Of a DNA stretch of 64,000 nucleotides, positions 44,697-56,850 are shown piece after piece. Under the pieces are notes generated by a model, which was not told the DNA's origin, searched no databases, and saw only the letters and a list, made by a program, of their open reading frames with translations. The stretch comes from Bos javanicus (lineage: Eukaryota > Chordata > Mammalia > Artiodactyla > Bovidae), in contig NC_083868.1 in the NCBI RefSeq assembly GCF_032452875.1, forward strand, positions 38,792,537 to 38,856,536, read 5' to 3'. Numbering within the stretch: position 1 is the stretch's first letter; every line of letters begins with the position of its first letter. The translations under genes and the position numbers were made by a program.

Positions 44697-44704
44697 CTTT
44701 TATG
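44697..44704 (-). promoter_or_regulatory. TATA-like box of the LTR
   Basis: cataaaag on the minus strand, placed between the long U3 and the AATAAA signal as expected in an LTR. Activity is unknown. Confidence 0.4.
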
Positions 44705-45071
44705 GGCTGAGTTATTTCTTAGGCTAAAGAGTGTGAGGATTATTCTGACCATTTTGGGAACGGGATAGAGATTTCTAGGAATTGGGTCACTGCTCACTTT
44801 TTGGTCTTTGTTGTTTGGCCTTGGAACTGTCATGGTGCCTCTGAGTGTGTCATTTAGCTTGTTCATGTGTTACTGCTGAGGATCAAGGTCTCGTCAACGT
44901 TGACTTGTCTGCCATCTTGGACCCATTTGATTCTGAGCAGTTTATGTTATTTATGTCAGGCTGTGTCATTCTTTCAAACACTGTGCCTTGCCTTCTTCCC
45001 TCTTGTTTCAAAGTGGGGACACAGCAGTCTCCTTCCCTTGAAAACTGTTTGTACCAACCCAGGAGGATTTG

Positions 45072-45181
45072 GTAAGGGATTTTATGGCAGTAGTTCAAGG
45101 GTGGGATTGCTGATAAGGATTAGGGTGTAAGGGATTTTATGGCAATAGTTCAAGGGTGGGATTGCTGATAAGGATTAGGGT
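45072..45181. repeat. 55-bp tandem duplication in the LTR U3
   Basis: Two adjacent 55-bp units (45072-45126 and 45127-45181) beginning gtaagggattttatggcagt, with one difference (gcagtag versus gcaatag). They lie in the U3 part of the antisense LTR, where direct repeats often carry enhancers. Confidence 0.9.
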
Positions 45182-45321
45182 GTGTGCAGGGCCTGCACTC
45201 CTTTAATCTGGTCTCAGGTAATCTCCTGATGGGCTTCTCTAGTTCCTTTTAACTTGACCTCAGGTGGTCTTCTCAGGAATGAAGAATGCTGACATCTTCC
45301 ATTTGGGGGAATTTAGTTCTA

Positions 45322-45530
45322 CAGGGCTTCCCAGGGGCACAGTGATAAAAAATTTGCCTGCCGATGCTGGAGACACAAGAGACTCAGCTTTGATGCCTGG
45401 GTTGGGAAGATTCCCTGGGGGAGGAAATGGTAACCCACTCCAATATTCTTTCCTAGGAAATTCCCTGGACAGAGGAGCCTGGCAGGCTCTGGGGCTGCAA
45501 AGAGTTGAACATGATTGAGCAGGCATGCAC
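45322..45530 (+). mobile_element. Bov-tA SINE inside the LTR, 9-bp TSD
   Basis: tRNA-like head (gggcttcccaggggcacagt) with a degenerate B box (ctttgatgcctgg), then the Bov-A body and a gcatgcac tail. ttagttcta occurs at 45313-45321 and 45531-45539. The LTR resumes immediately after (taaagagctcaaaagatatt). Confidence 0.9.
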
Positions 45531-45788
45531 TTAGTTCTATAAAGAGCTCAAAAGATATTCCTTGAGGCAGAACCAGGACCCTGCCCCCGAGGCTGCACTG
45601 CTGTTTCTTTGCATCTGGATCTCCCTTGTCTCTGCATCCATTCTCTTCCCTGATTAGCAGCTCTTTGAATCTGCCCTTTGGAATTCATAGAAGGTAATGA
45701 GGCTAGAGTCTGTTCTCTACAACAAGAAATGGGGGACACAGAAAGGCTTCTGTGCCCCAGGAGCCCCACAGGGTTCTGCTCAGTTTCA

Positions 45789-46207
45789 GTATGAAACCTG
45801 AAACATGCTTACTTGGCCTGTGGCAAAATACAATATTTCTGGTTCACTCATCTCTCAAGAACTTTTCCCTAGACAACATTTTCAAAATCCATGAGAAATT
45901 AATTATAATAAAATTTAAACTTTGGAAAAAGCCATGCTTTCCATTTTTCTTCATTATTTCTAAACCAACATGAGAAAATAAATAGAAACAGTGGGACTTC
46001 TTGATGACTATAAAAATATGCTTTTATGGGTAGAGTGTAGTTAGAGTTATTGATGGTAAGAGTTGTGCTGGTGTTTTAAAATGTCCCTGAGACTTGTTTT
46101 AATCAGGTAAGTAAGACACACAGACACAGAAATGACTGTTATGAAGGAAGAAGTGTTTATACTCACAAATTCCTAGAAACATAAAGTATGGGACTCTATG
46201 TAAAGGG
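45789..46207. other. Unique DNA
   Basis: No supported feature. Confidence 0.45.
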
Positions 46208-46410
46208 TGTCCCTGGTGGCTCAGATGGTACAGAATTCACCTGCAATGCAGGAGACCCATGTTCAATCCCTGGGTTGGGAATATCCTCTGAGAAAGGGAA
46301 TGGCTACCATTGCAATATTCTTGCCTAGAGAATCCCATGAACAGAGGAGCCTGGCGGACTACAGTCCATGGGGTTGCAAAGAGTCAGACATGACCGAGTG
46401 ACAAAACACT
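46208..46410 (+). mobile_element. Bov-tA SINE, sense
   Basis: Head ctggtggctcagatggtac, B box gttcaatccctgg, body cttgcctagagaatccc and cagaggagcctggcggac, and 3' agtcagacatgaccgagtg. Confidence 0.9.
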
Positions 46411-47062
46411 CTCCCATGCACACTATATAGAGCCACCTGGCAAAATAACAGAGCTGATTAGGAGGCAGAGGGAAAGGAATGCAATGTGGGTAAGAGCCTT
46501 TATTATAGTTTTTGAGGGAGTAAATGGGTGAGCCAGGGTAGATGGACAGTGGCCTTGAGTATAAAAGCAAGATAGAGGAAGTGATTGTGAGATGTGGGTT
46601 TGGGATTGTTTGGTTTTCAAAGTACACTCTCAAGTGAGTTGTTGGCTATCTTTAGGATTTAACTAATGGTGGGAGGGGCAGTCCCATCCAATGTCAGCAA
46701 AGTCACAAGATGTTAAAGCATGAGAATAAAGAAAACACGCTTAATACAGCTGGTAAATATTTTTTAAAATGTCTCTTGTAAAAACAGCACCCACAAAACA
46801 CAATCAGATTTGTAGCACTTGCTGAATTCCACTGGAACTTGAGCAATGCTATGACATTAGAAAATCCATTTTTAAGGACAACTTCTCTGACATGGCTATG
46901 TAGGAGGCCTTTGGTAAAGGAGAAATTAGAGTTAAGATGATAGGTAGGGAGTCATGATAATATTCCACTGTAATCACCAGAGGCTCACCTTGGTGTTGGG
47001 AGTGGATTTCAATCATCATCAAAGTTTAGGACTTCTTCCCTATGTATGATGAATTACAAATC
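46411..47062. other. Unique DNA before the BovB copy
   Basis: No gene recognised. The last 30-40 bp may already be BovB, since the 5' junction is not sharp. Confidence 0.4.
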
Positions 47063-49281
47063 AGATTGATTATATTCTTTGCATCCAAAGATGGAGAAGC
47101 TCTATACAGTCAGCAAAAACAAGACTAGGAGCTGATTGTGGCTCAGATTATGAACTCCCTATTGCCAAATTCAGACTTAAATTGAAGAAAGTGGGGAAAA
47201 CCACTAGACCATTCAGGTATGACCTAAATCAAATCCCTTATGATTATACAGTGGAAGTGATAAATAGATTTAAGGGACTAGATCTGATAGATAGAGTGCC
47301 TGATGAACTATGGACTGAGGTTTGTGACATTGTACAGGAGACAGGGATCAAGACCATTCCCATAGAAAAGAAATGCAAAAAAGCAAAATGGCTGTCTGGG
47401 GAGGCCTTACAAATAGCTGTGAAAAGAAGAGAAGTGAAAAGCAAAGGAGAAAAGGAAAGATATAAACATCTGAATGCAGAGTTCCAAAGAATAGCAAGGA
47501 GAGATAAGAAAGCCTTTCTCAGTGATCAGTGCAAAGAAATAGAGGAAAACAATAGAATGGGAAAGACTACAGATCTCTTCAAGAAAATTAGAGATATCAA
47601 GGGAATATTTCATGCAAAGATGGGCTCGACAGAAGGACAGAAATGGTATGGACCTAACAGAAGCAGAAGATATGAAAAAGAGGTGGCAAGAATACACAGA
47701 AGAACTGTACAAAAAGGATTTTCATGACCAAGATAATCACAATGGTGTGATCACTCACCTAGGGCCAGACATCCTTGAATGCGAAGTCAAGTAGGCCTCA
47801 GGAAACATCACTACTTACAAAACTAATGGAGGTGATGGAATTCCAGTTGAGCTATTGCAGATCCTAAAAGATGAAGCTGTGAAAGTGCTGCACTCAATAT
47901 GCCAGCAAATTTGGAAAACTCAGCAGTGGCCACAGGACTGGAAAAGGTCCGTTTCCTTCCAATCCCAAAGAAAGGCAATGCCAAAGAATGTTCAAACTAC
48001 CGCACAATTGCACTCATCTCACATGCTAGTAAAGTGATGCTTAAAATTCTCCAAGCCAGGCTTCAGCAATACATGAACTGTGAACTTCCAGATGTTCAAG
48101 CTGGTTTTAGAAAAGGCAGAGGAACCAGAGATCAAATTGCTAACATCCGCTGGACAATGGAAAAAGCAAGAGAGTTCCAGAAATACACCTATTTCTGCTT
48201 TATGGATTATGCCAAAGCCTTTGACTGTGTGGATCACAATAAACTGTGGAAAATTCTGAAAGAAATTGGAATACCAGACCACCTGACCTGCCTCTTGAGA
48301 AACCTGTATGCAGGTCAGGAAGCAACAGTTAGAACTGGACATGGACCAACAGACTGGTTCCAAATAGGAAAAGGAGTACGTCAAGGCTGTATATTGTTAC
48401 CCTGCTTATTTAACTTATATGCAGAGTACATCATGAGAAATGCTGGGCTGGAAGAAGCACAAGCTGGAATCAAGATTGCTGGGAGAAATATCAATAACCT
48501 AGGATATGCAGATGACACCACCCTTATGGCAGAAAGCGAAGAAGAACTTAAGAGCCTCTTGATGAAAGTGAAAGTGGAGAATGAAAAAGTTGGCTTAAAG
48601 CTCAACATTCAGAAAACAAAGATCATGGCATCCAGTCCCATCACTTCATGGCAAATAGATGGCGAAATAGTGGAAACAGTGGCTGATTTTATTTTTTTGG
48701 GCTCCCACATTGTTGCAGATGGTGATTGCAGCCATAAAATTAAAAGATGCTTACTCCTTGGAAGGAAAATTATGACAACCTAGACAGCATATTGAAAAGC
48801 AGAGACATTACTTTATCAATAAAGGTCCATCTAGTCAAGGCTATGGTTTTTCCTGTGGTCATGTATGCATGTGAGAGTTGGACTATAAAGAAAGCTGTGT
48901 GCCGAAGAATTGATGCTTTTGAACTGTGGTGTTGGAGAAGACTCTTGAGAGTCCTTTGGACTGCAGGGAGATCCAACCAGTCCATCCTAAAGGAGACCAG
49001 TCCTGGGTGTTCATTGGAAGGACTGGTGCTGAGGCTGAAACTCCAGTACTTTGGCCACCTAATGCAAAGAGCTGACTCACTGGAAAAGACCCTGATTCTG
49101 GGAAAGATTGAAGGCAGGAGAAGGGGATGACAGAGGATGAGAAGGTTGAATGGCATCAACAACTCAATGAATATGAGTTTGGGTAAACTCCGGGAGTTTG
49201 TGATGGACAGGGAGGCCTGGCATGCTGTGGTTCATGGGGTCGCAAAGGGTCGGACACGAATGAGCAATGAAGTGAACTGAT
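47063..49281 (+). mobile_element. BovB LINE, longest copy, decayed, sense
   Basis: About 2.2 kb in sense, from the last part of the endonuclease domain (NQIDYILC-like reading of aatcagattgattatattc) to a degraded tail (gaatgagcaatgaagtgaac). It keeps more 5' sequence than any other copy in the window. Five or more frameshifts and nonsense changes break the reading frame. No TSD was found; the 5' edge is approximate. Confidence 0.9.
47065..49130 (+). pseudogene. BovB ORF2 remnant: endonuclease end, RT, C-terminus
   Basis: Conceptual pieces in order: the end of the AP-type endonuclease with GADCGSDY at 47127-47150; the linker (47182-47727, KTTRPFRYDLNQIPYDY); a nonsense change after ILECEVK near 47791; RT pieces at 47855-48037 and 47899-48783 with FMDYAKAFD and an intact YADD; and the C-terminal part at 48747-49130. 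The endonuclease motif ends Ser-Asp-Tyr where the family has Ser-Asp-His, so the catalytic His is lost (cat to tat). Frameshifts near 47627, 47950, 48777 and 49115 separate the pieces. Confidence 0.85.
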
Positions 49282-50054
49282 GATCTCCTTGCAAACCACT
49301 AGAGCAGTTACAGTTCCATTGATGGTGATAAAATATTACCTTGATAAAATATTACCTAGTATAGATCAATGAGTGAAAGAATGAAATAAAATTTTCATTA
49401 AGAATGTTAGGAAGTAAAGAACAGTTTGTGAAGAATTTTATTTTAGCAGCTATAAAGTAAGAAAGTAAACCAAACATTTTATTCTGAAGTATCTTTAAGC
49501 CATGACAGATATTTAGAGTTCTTAAAATAAAATTTTAAATAATTTTGCCTCTAGTAATTCATTTCATGTTTTTTTAAAGATACTTGTAAGTGGAAATCTT
49601 GATATCCTCACAAGCTCATAAGTACTTCCCATAGATATCTTTTAAAAAAGAACTGAAGAAGATAAATGGATAGGAACATTAGTTTTCTGACAAAAATGCT
49701 CTTTAATATTTGGAGACAATTCTCCATGGGTTTCTTACCTTTCTGTACATCTTTTAGACAGTTACTGCCTTTCACAAAATGTTTTCCAGAATATTTATGC
49801 AGAAAATATACTTGGAAAATAGAAATAGTGTCACTGCTAGAGCAAAAGTTGGTCAGGCTTATTGTCCATTATAAAAAAAGAAAGAAAGAAAAACCATGGG
49901 TTCCCAAGTTTAGGATTCCTCTTCAGTCATGCAGCCCCTGTATTATGTACCTGCGTCCTGCTCCCTCTGTGTCACTCTGTGGGAATGGAGGCTCAGGGAA
50001 CCAGCATGAACGTTGGCTGTCTGGCTCCTCAATTGCTGTGAGTAATAACTTGCC
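49282..50054. other. Unique DNA
   Basis: A 148-codon plus frame (49666-50112) covers part of it but has no recognised domain or signal. An AAAG-type run sits at 49874-49893. Confidence 0.45.
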
Positions 50055-50560
50055 CTTTGCCTTTGACCCAGGAATCCCACGTCTTCTACCAGCACTCATG
50101 AAATTTTGGTAGGCTAATTTGTTAGTTTGCAGGCAGGGTATGATGTCAGACCCTTTATACTTCTTGATACCTAGAAAAACTTTACACACTTGTACCAGGG
50201 TACATTGTAAGACTATTCAGGGCAGAATTGCTTTTGATATCCCCAAACTGGAAAAGACTAAATATCACAGAATAATGTGTCTGATCACAACAGACACAAG
50301 TAAGCTGTATTTTTAGACACAGATTCATTGGTATTAGTAGTATAAAGAAACAGGAAATATAATAAAAGTCATGGTAGTGGTGATCAGCAATGGATAAAGA
50401 GGATAAATTGCAGAAGAAACTCACTTATAGGGCCATTAGCACCCCATGTCCTCATCTAGGTGGTAGATACATGGGTGCTTGCTTTATATTTATTCACCAT
50501 TCTGTGTATTTGTGTCTAATGTACTTTTTGTGAGAGTGGTATTTCACAATAAGAGTTGTT
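50055..50560 (+). repeat. Old L1M-like 3' segment, low certainty
   Basis: 'cctttgacccaggaatccc', 'gatatccccaaactggaaa', 'ggtggtagatacatgggtgc' and 'gtatttcacaataagag' occur in the order of old L1 3' ends. Divergence is high. Confidence 0.4.
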
Positions 50561-52444
50561 AAAAATTACTTTAGAAAGAATTCCTGAATCTATTATTCTT
50601 TGGTAGTGATAACCCAACATGTGAAAAATGTAAACAAGGAAAAAAGGAAACTTTATATTAAAGATTAAATAAACCTTTACAGTCATTAACCACACAGTTT
50701 TTAAAGCTTTGTTGAATAAGATTCCTTGAAATGCTACTGTTAAAAATTTGAAAGATTAATAAGATTGAGATGGAAATCAGAGTTTGTTTTGAGAATGATT
50801 CTTGTGTGTTTTTCATAGTGTTTGACTTCTGAGAGTAAGCACTGTAAATGTACACGTAAGATGAATGTGCTTTACAGAAGGCAGTGGTGATATTGCCCAT
50901 TTTCAAGAAAATATCAGCATAATTGCCCCCGATTGATCTACTTTTAAGGAAAAAATGGTCCATTAACAAGGTAGGTATTTGGAATTATTTATGTTATCTC
51001 TGTGTGTTATGCTTTTGAAAGAACATAGAATATATGGTCATTTGATAAAAAGCATGTCGTGGTTAAGAAAATTTTCATTTTTCAACTCCCTTATGTTCAT
51101 TCCTATGTATTAAATATTAATATTTCCTTGATCTGCCAATGTATGCATCTCTAGTATATCCTCTTTGCTCATTGCAGTATTTCTTTCTGTTTATTAAAAT
51201 ATACAGGAGATATACTCTTTTCAATCTTAAATATTTTTAAGAGAGAGGCAGTTTTCTTCAATTTGTCAATAATATTTAAACGAACAATAGAAGTAATAAT
51301 TATGAGACTGATTTAGTGATGTAGTATGTTGAATGGCTAAAACATTAGAGTTTTCTTTATGTTTTAAATGGTTTGAAATCTTTTCATCTTTAGCTGCTGA
51401 AAATCATACTACAGTTTCATAGGAGGTGCTATACTCTAGGGATGAGGAAATGAATGCTAAACAAAAGAAGAGACTAACACAAGCCTACAGCATTAACAGT
51501 GGGATTCAAAATCAAGAAGTCAAGATTCAAACACAAGTTCAAAGCTCTTTTCTACTAAATCACAAGTTCTTAGTCCCAAACCAAAGCCATCAGTACTTAA
51601 GGAAATTCTTCTCTGGCACTGCTCCCTTCTTTCCTCCCTAAGGCCCCCGTTTGTTGCCTTACACTCGTCCATTGAAGTTGAATTCACAACTCTCTAATTT
51701 CAATCTCAGTCCTGTTCTCCAGCTAGGGTGTGTATGATGGAGAGAGAAGAATGAGAGATTTCTGGAGCCCTGAGGTCTGATTTTTCATTAGCATAAATAT
51801 AAGCAACCAGGACAACAGAGGACTCAGCAGCAGATGGCTGTAAGTTCCCCTCTTGTTCAATATATTCTGAAACGGAATTAATTTTTAATACCACATATTA
51901 GCAGTCATCTAATACAGAGGTAATCTCCTTGAAGTTCCTTCCGGTAAGCACAGATGCTGTTGATGAGTAAATGGAAGTCTGAGTCTAATGGAAAGTGTTT
52001 TTCCACCTTTTCCTAGGATAGGTGTTTTGGTCTGAATTTTGCTGGTGTGTACTTATAAGACACTCAATAACTGTTAACTCTCTTAGGGTATGGCTGAGTG
52101 AATGGATCATAGTATAGTGGGGAAAGCACTGGACTGGAAGTCAGAGAAATTGAAATCTGTTCCTTGACTTTTTTGCTAACGAGTGGTGTGAGTGTAAATA
52201 AATCACTGACTGTCTTGATTTTAGTTTGTGTAAACAAATGGATATATGAATTAATCTGAGGATTTCTAAGATACTGTTAACGAGTTCTGTTTTTCAGACA
52301 TTGTAAATGATAAATACTACTCATTGTCTTCAGCTATTCAAAGTAAAAAGATAACTATGTTTTTAATTCAATGATTTAAATATGGTATATTCTTTATGAA
52401 GCCCAGTTACCTGACATTTTTATTGCACATAATAATAAACAAAA
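50561..52444. other. Unique AT-rich DNA
   Basis: No supported gene or repeat in about 1.9 kb. Confidence 0.45.
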
Positions 52445-52680
52445 ATAAACACAATTTATAGAGCCCTTAGTGTGTTTCGGGAAATATATTAGGTACTTTA
52501 TAAACACTATCTCATTTAATCCTTTATGAATTAGTCATTATCATAATTTTATAGATGATGAGACTTAAGCTTTGAGAGTTTGAGCAACTTGACAAGGCCC
52601 AGAAGCTGCTCCTGATTGGTAAGCCATGACTTCAACTCATTTCCGTGTTACTCCAGAGGCAGTGTCATAACCACAGCTGT
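52445..52680 (-). repeat. MIR SINE, antisense
   Basis: 'tagagcccttagtgtgtttcg', 'actatctcatttaatcc', 'atcataattttatagatgatg', 'agcaacttgacaaggccc' and 'gccatgacttcaactcatttcc' give the reverse-complement MIR order. Confidence 0.7.
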
Positions 52681-54053
52681 GTACCTGAATGGAGCCTGAT
52701 AATACAAGGTTATCAAAAGGAATTACTGGTTCAAGATAGGAGGTCTTAAAGTGGTTTTAACCTTAATTAAAAAAAAATTTAAAGGTAATATATAGTTACA
52801 TTCTTTGTGCAAAATTCAGATAACTCATGGCAAGATGTGAAACTTCCTCTTTAGACACACTTCCACTCCCATTCTCCTTTCCAACAGTGTAATTGCTATC
52901 TATAGGAGAGTTTGGGAGGTGGTATTAGTGACCAAAAGGAAACCCAAAGGGCCTCCGAAGGATAATTGTTTTCTGATTCTTAATCTGGGTATCTGGTAAC
53001 CCAGAGATACCCAGTTTTGTGAAAATGCATCAGGCTATATACATTTATGGTTTGTATACTTTGTGTATGTATATAATATTCCAATAAAAAGCTTATCCAA
53101 GAAAATGTCATTGTATAAACATACTGTATGATTAGTTATCCTCTCTTTTGGGGAACTTCGGGAAAAGCCTTATAAAAACTGAGTTTTCTCTTTATTTCTT
53201 GAGGATCCTACCCCATAATTTCTAGAATCCACTTTGGTTTTACCGTTTGTTGGGAGCCTCCTACATACTGAGAAAGCTCTGTGCAATGTGTTTCTCTGTG
53301 TCAGGCTGCCCATATTCTCAGACGAATACCTAACTTCAATCCATGCTTAATTTTTAATCTTAGTTTAATTCAAATCTCAGATTTTCACAGTGGATCATGT
53401 CAGGAAGAATACTTCTTCCCCATCTGCTTGGTTTCTATGAGGAAGGATTTTACTTAAAATAGTGTAATCTACATGAAGCTCTGAGTGGCAGCTTTTGGTA
53501 TTTGTTTCCTTCTCCAATGAGTAGCCTAACACTTCCATTTTCATGTCTCTTAGGAGGCACATGCTGACACAGAGCTCTTGCCCACAGTTGACCATAGAGG
53601 GCTTCATTGTTTCTGCTCACCAACATCCAGTGCTCTTCTCTGAACATGTGGAAGGCAGAATTTACTGGTGGGGTCATATTTATTAGTTTTGGTCACTGGC
53701 TCAGGATTGACAGTGGTATTCATTTTTGGAGCAGAGCATGTGATTGCCAGAAAAACTGAGAGACTTTTCAGAACCCTGTCTTATCTTTCTACCATAATAG
53801 GCAGCAAAGTCTGAGATGCTGTTGCTCCTTCAGTTTTGATTCCAGAGAGAAGACTAGAACATAGAGCAGAGTCTCATCTGACCTGTGATGGATACATTAA
53901 ATGAGCAAGAAATATGCCTTTGTGGCTTCAAGTCACAGAGATTTGGGGGTCATTTGGTGTTGCAGGACAATCTGGGCTCTTCTGACCTATCGTCAGGAGT
54001 TAAACTTAGTAGCTGAGGCTCTGTTCACGGGTGTGAGGAGTCATTCAGCATTG
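52681..54053. other. Mostly unique; possible old L1 tail near 53030-53100
   Basis: 'gtttgtatactttgtgtatg', 'ataatattccaataaaaagc' recalls an L1M 3' end. The rest shows nothing recognisable. Confidence 0.4.
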
Positions 54054-54063
54054 CCTGTATGGG

Positions 54064-54295
54064 GCATGTGTGATAAGTCGTTTGGTCATGTCTGACTGTA
54101 TGACTATGGACTATATACTATGGACTGTAGCCCACCAGGCTCCTCTGTCCATGGGATTCTCCAGGCAAGAATACTGGAGTGGGTTTCCATGCCCTCCTCC
54201 AGGGGATCTTCTTGACCCATGGATTGAATCCATGTCTCCTGTGGCTCTTGCATTTGCAGGCAGATTCTTTACTGCTGAGCTACCAGGAAAGCCCT
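54064..54295 (-). mobile_element. Bov-tA SINE, antisense, 10-bp TSD
   Basis: Bov-A body on the left (cctctgtccatgggattctc) and antisense tRNA head on the right (gattctttactgctgagctacc). cctgtatggg flanks it at 54054-54063 and 54296-54305. An internal short duplication of actatggact occurs at about 54103-54126. Confidence 0.9.
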
Positions 54296-54519
54296 CCTGT
54301 ATGGGTGGGTGAACCTAACTCTCAGGTTGAGCTTTTAAGAATTTATTTATTAAAAGCTCAGAAGTTTATTTAGAGGCTATATTCTACCAAACCAATGTAA
54401 TATGTGATAGAGATTTTTTAAAATGTCTCTTGTTTACCTTGCTCTTCTGCCTTAATTGTTGGTTTAGAACTTGTATGGAGTAGAGGAGCATTGTCTACTA
54501 GACTGCCTCTGTTGTAAAT

Positions 54520-54795
54520 CTCTCAGGTTTTGAAGAGGACCAAGTGACCAGGAAAGGAACTGAAGAGGTAGGTAGAGAGGCAAGATCATGCCTGGTCTCC
54601 TGGGTAATGTTAGCGATTTGTCTTTAATTCCATTAGGAATTCAAAGAAAGTTTCAGGCAGATATGTGTCAAGACAGGATTTGCATTTTTCCAAGAACAGT
54701 CTGATTGGTGTGTAGAGAGTGCATTAGAGGATATGAAAACAGACCTGGGACTCTGGTTAAGAAGACATTGCTGGAAATCCTGACAAAGCATGGTG
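54520..54795. repeat. Ancient mammalian repeat, unnamed (as at 28180)
   Basis: 'gaggcaagatcatgcctgg', 'tgtctttaattccattagg', 'gacaggatttgcatttttcc', 'agaacagtctgattggtgtg' follow the same dispersed repeat order as 28180-28495. Confidence 0.4.
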
Positions 54796-56394
54796 GTTGC
54801 CCAAAGACAAGAAATTATGTCGTGGTTAAAATGATGAAATAAACATGTCATTTTTTATCTTATGGTTTGACTCGATCTGGGGATACATTTTAGAATATTT
54901 AGAGGAATGGAAGCATCACATAGCCTTTGGGCAATCTTCCAAGTGTGTTATTCTCTCTTCTCAATCTCTTTGTTTCTCTCTCTCTCTTGTATTATGTATG
55001 CATGCACACACACACACAGAAACTTACACATAGCTTTTGATTTGAGATTATATTTTCGATAATAATTTTAAACTCCCAAGTTCTGTATGTGCTTTAACAA
55101 TCAGTTGATATCTCTCATATCACTTAAGCATTAATGAGGACCACATTATCTCTATCCTTTCAAGAGGGTCTGAAGCCGGCTGTATATCACCTGTGGCTCA
55201 CAGCCCCTTTGTAACAAGATATCTCTGTCCAGAGCACTACTATCTTGCAAGGCACTCTAATCTCTATCTTCTCTCATTTACAAAGAACCTCCTACACAAC
55301 ACAGATTCCCTTGTTATGAGAAGCCAATGGCCACAGAGAAAGGAAAAACAATTTTTAGAGAAGGAGATCCTTCACCGTAGAGGAGGGAATCTCTGACTGC
55401 TTGCTCAAGCTGGCAACAGGTCTATAAAATGCCAATTAAAAGGGACCAAGTGGCTTGTGGAGGTGAGGTACTTACTGCTGGGCGCTCCTCTCATTTCTAT
55501 TTGCTGCATAAAAGTTAGCAGTAAAGTGAAAATCTTCTTTTCCACACAGCACATATATCTGATTTGAAGTCCACATGACCTTAGATGAATAGATGCCTAA
55601 TCAGATTCTGTACATGAGGCCAAGGTTTTCCTAGCAAGAACATTTGGGATTATTTCAACACTCAGATGGGTGATTGATGCACTAAAGTTCTACATTATAG
55701 AACTTAGACACTGTGGTTTGAATCTGGAAAGATTTCAAAGGGTAGTTTACAAATATTCTGCTGCCACAATTAAAAACAATTCTCAAAAAGATATCCATAA
55801 AACATCTACTCATGAGCCCTATAAAACCAGATATAAAATATATAACTAATAAATTTTATTTTTTTTATATGAGAAGAGTTTGAAATCTCATTTGATATTG
55901 GAGAGTCCGAGTCCATAAAAGGTGGATTTTGTTTTGGGATAGCTTTTAAAATAGCAATAAAATAGTGAAAAGTGTTGTATGCTAAAGCTGCTTCAATTAT
56001 AAAAGAGAGAGAAGGGGCAAAAAAACTCAGTGTATCTATATAAAGATTTTTTTTTTCCTAAAGCAAACATACGCTTACTTAGAAGTGTTAACTGAATTCA
56101 GTTTCACATTAAAAAAAAGTGTGAACTCATCCGTTTGCATCCTCAAAATTATCTGACTGACCAATAGATGGCGCTCTGATCTTAATTCTGGTGAAGATTT
56201 AATGATATAAACTGTGGATTTTTATAGAATTAAAAAAGGTTCACTGTGTCTCATTCATTCATTCATTCATTCAAAGAACAATTAATGAGAATCCACTGTG
56301 GGCTAGGACTGTCAGGTCTCTTTCCACAGGGTCCAGGACCACTGTAAGGTAAATAAAAACTTCAGCTTCTTTACAAAGTAATAATAGTTATTTA
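54796..56394. other. Unique DNA with two short microsatellites
   Basis: A (CA)n run at about 55003-55018 follows a CT-rich stretch. A (TCAT)n run lies at 56251-56272. No gene is supported. Confidence 0.5.
56251..56272. repeat. (TCAT)n microsatellite
   Basis: Five and a half perfect tetranucleotide units. Confidence 0.9.
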
Positions 56395-56850
56395 TATTGC
56401 AATGTATTAAATACCATCAAAGCTTAATGGCTTGCAGTAACAAGGATTTATTACTAATCGTTGTTTTTTCAGGTGAGTGGGTCCTCTGCTGGTTTCTCCT
56501 CAGCTCCCTTTTTTGTGTAGTTATATTCAGCAGGAGGATCCCCTGGACCAGGTCTGAAATGACCCAACTCCCATGTCTGGCAGTTGTTGCTGACTGTACT
56601 CGGGCATAACTACATCTGCCTCCATGCAGGCTAGCCCTGTTTTCTCACCTGGTGGTCTCAGAACAGTGCTTCAAATGGGTGAAGACAGAGCCATAAAGCC
56701 TCTGAGGCCTATCTAGTCTTGTAAGTTACATCATGTCGCTTCTGCTACCTTCTACTGATGAAAGGAAGTCCAAACCGGATTCAAGAGGTGAGGAAATAGT
56801 CTTCATCTCTTGATGGAAAGAGTGGTAAATCACATTGCAAATTGACATGC
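56395..56850. repeat. Ancient mammalian repeat, name not recalled
   Basis: 'gcttaatggcttgcagtaac', 'gtgggtcctctgctggttt', 'catgtctggcagttgttgct', 'cctggtggtctcagaacag' and 'gattcaagaggtgaggaaat' recur in this order in mammalian genomes. It is non-coding. Confidence 0.5.

Larger units (their letters stand above)
44541..45788 (-). mobile_element. ERV-type LTR, antisense, with a Bov-tA inside
   Basis: Read on the minus strand, the segment has the order of a retroviral LTR: a long U3 (45788 down to about 44705), a TATA-like cataaaag (complement of 44697-44704), and AATAAA about 80 bp on (complement of 44613-44618). A short U5 follows. The ends are near-perfect inverted repeats: tgaaactcagc at 44541-44551 and the complement of tgaaactgagc at 45778-45788. 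Similar LTRs are common in bovids. No viral gene was found next to it, and no matching flanking duplication, so solo or partial status is unresolved. Its right part is split by a Bov-tA at 45322-45530. Confidence 0.55.

Noticed and set aside
45115..45185. 'gattaggg' repeats as telomere-like sequence
   Set aside because: The string occurs once per unit of the 55-bp duplication and not as TTAGGG arrays.
49666..50112. 148-codon plus-strand frame as a possible new gene
   Set aside because: No domain, no signal or repeat pattern, no splice or promoter context, and it runs into a likely old L1 segment. A frame of this size is expected by chance in 64 kb with six frames.
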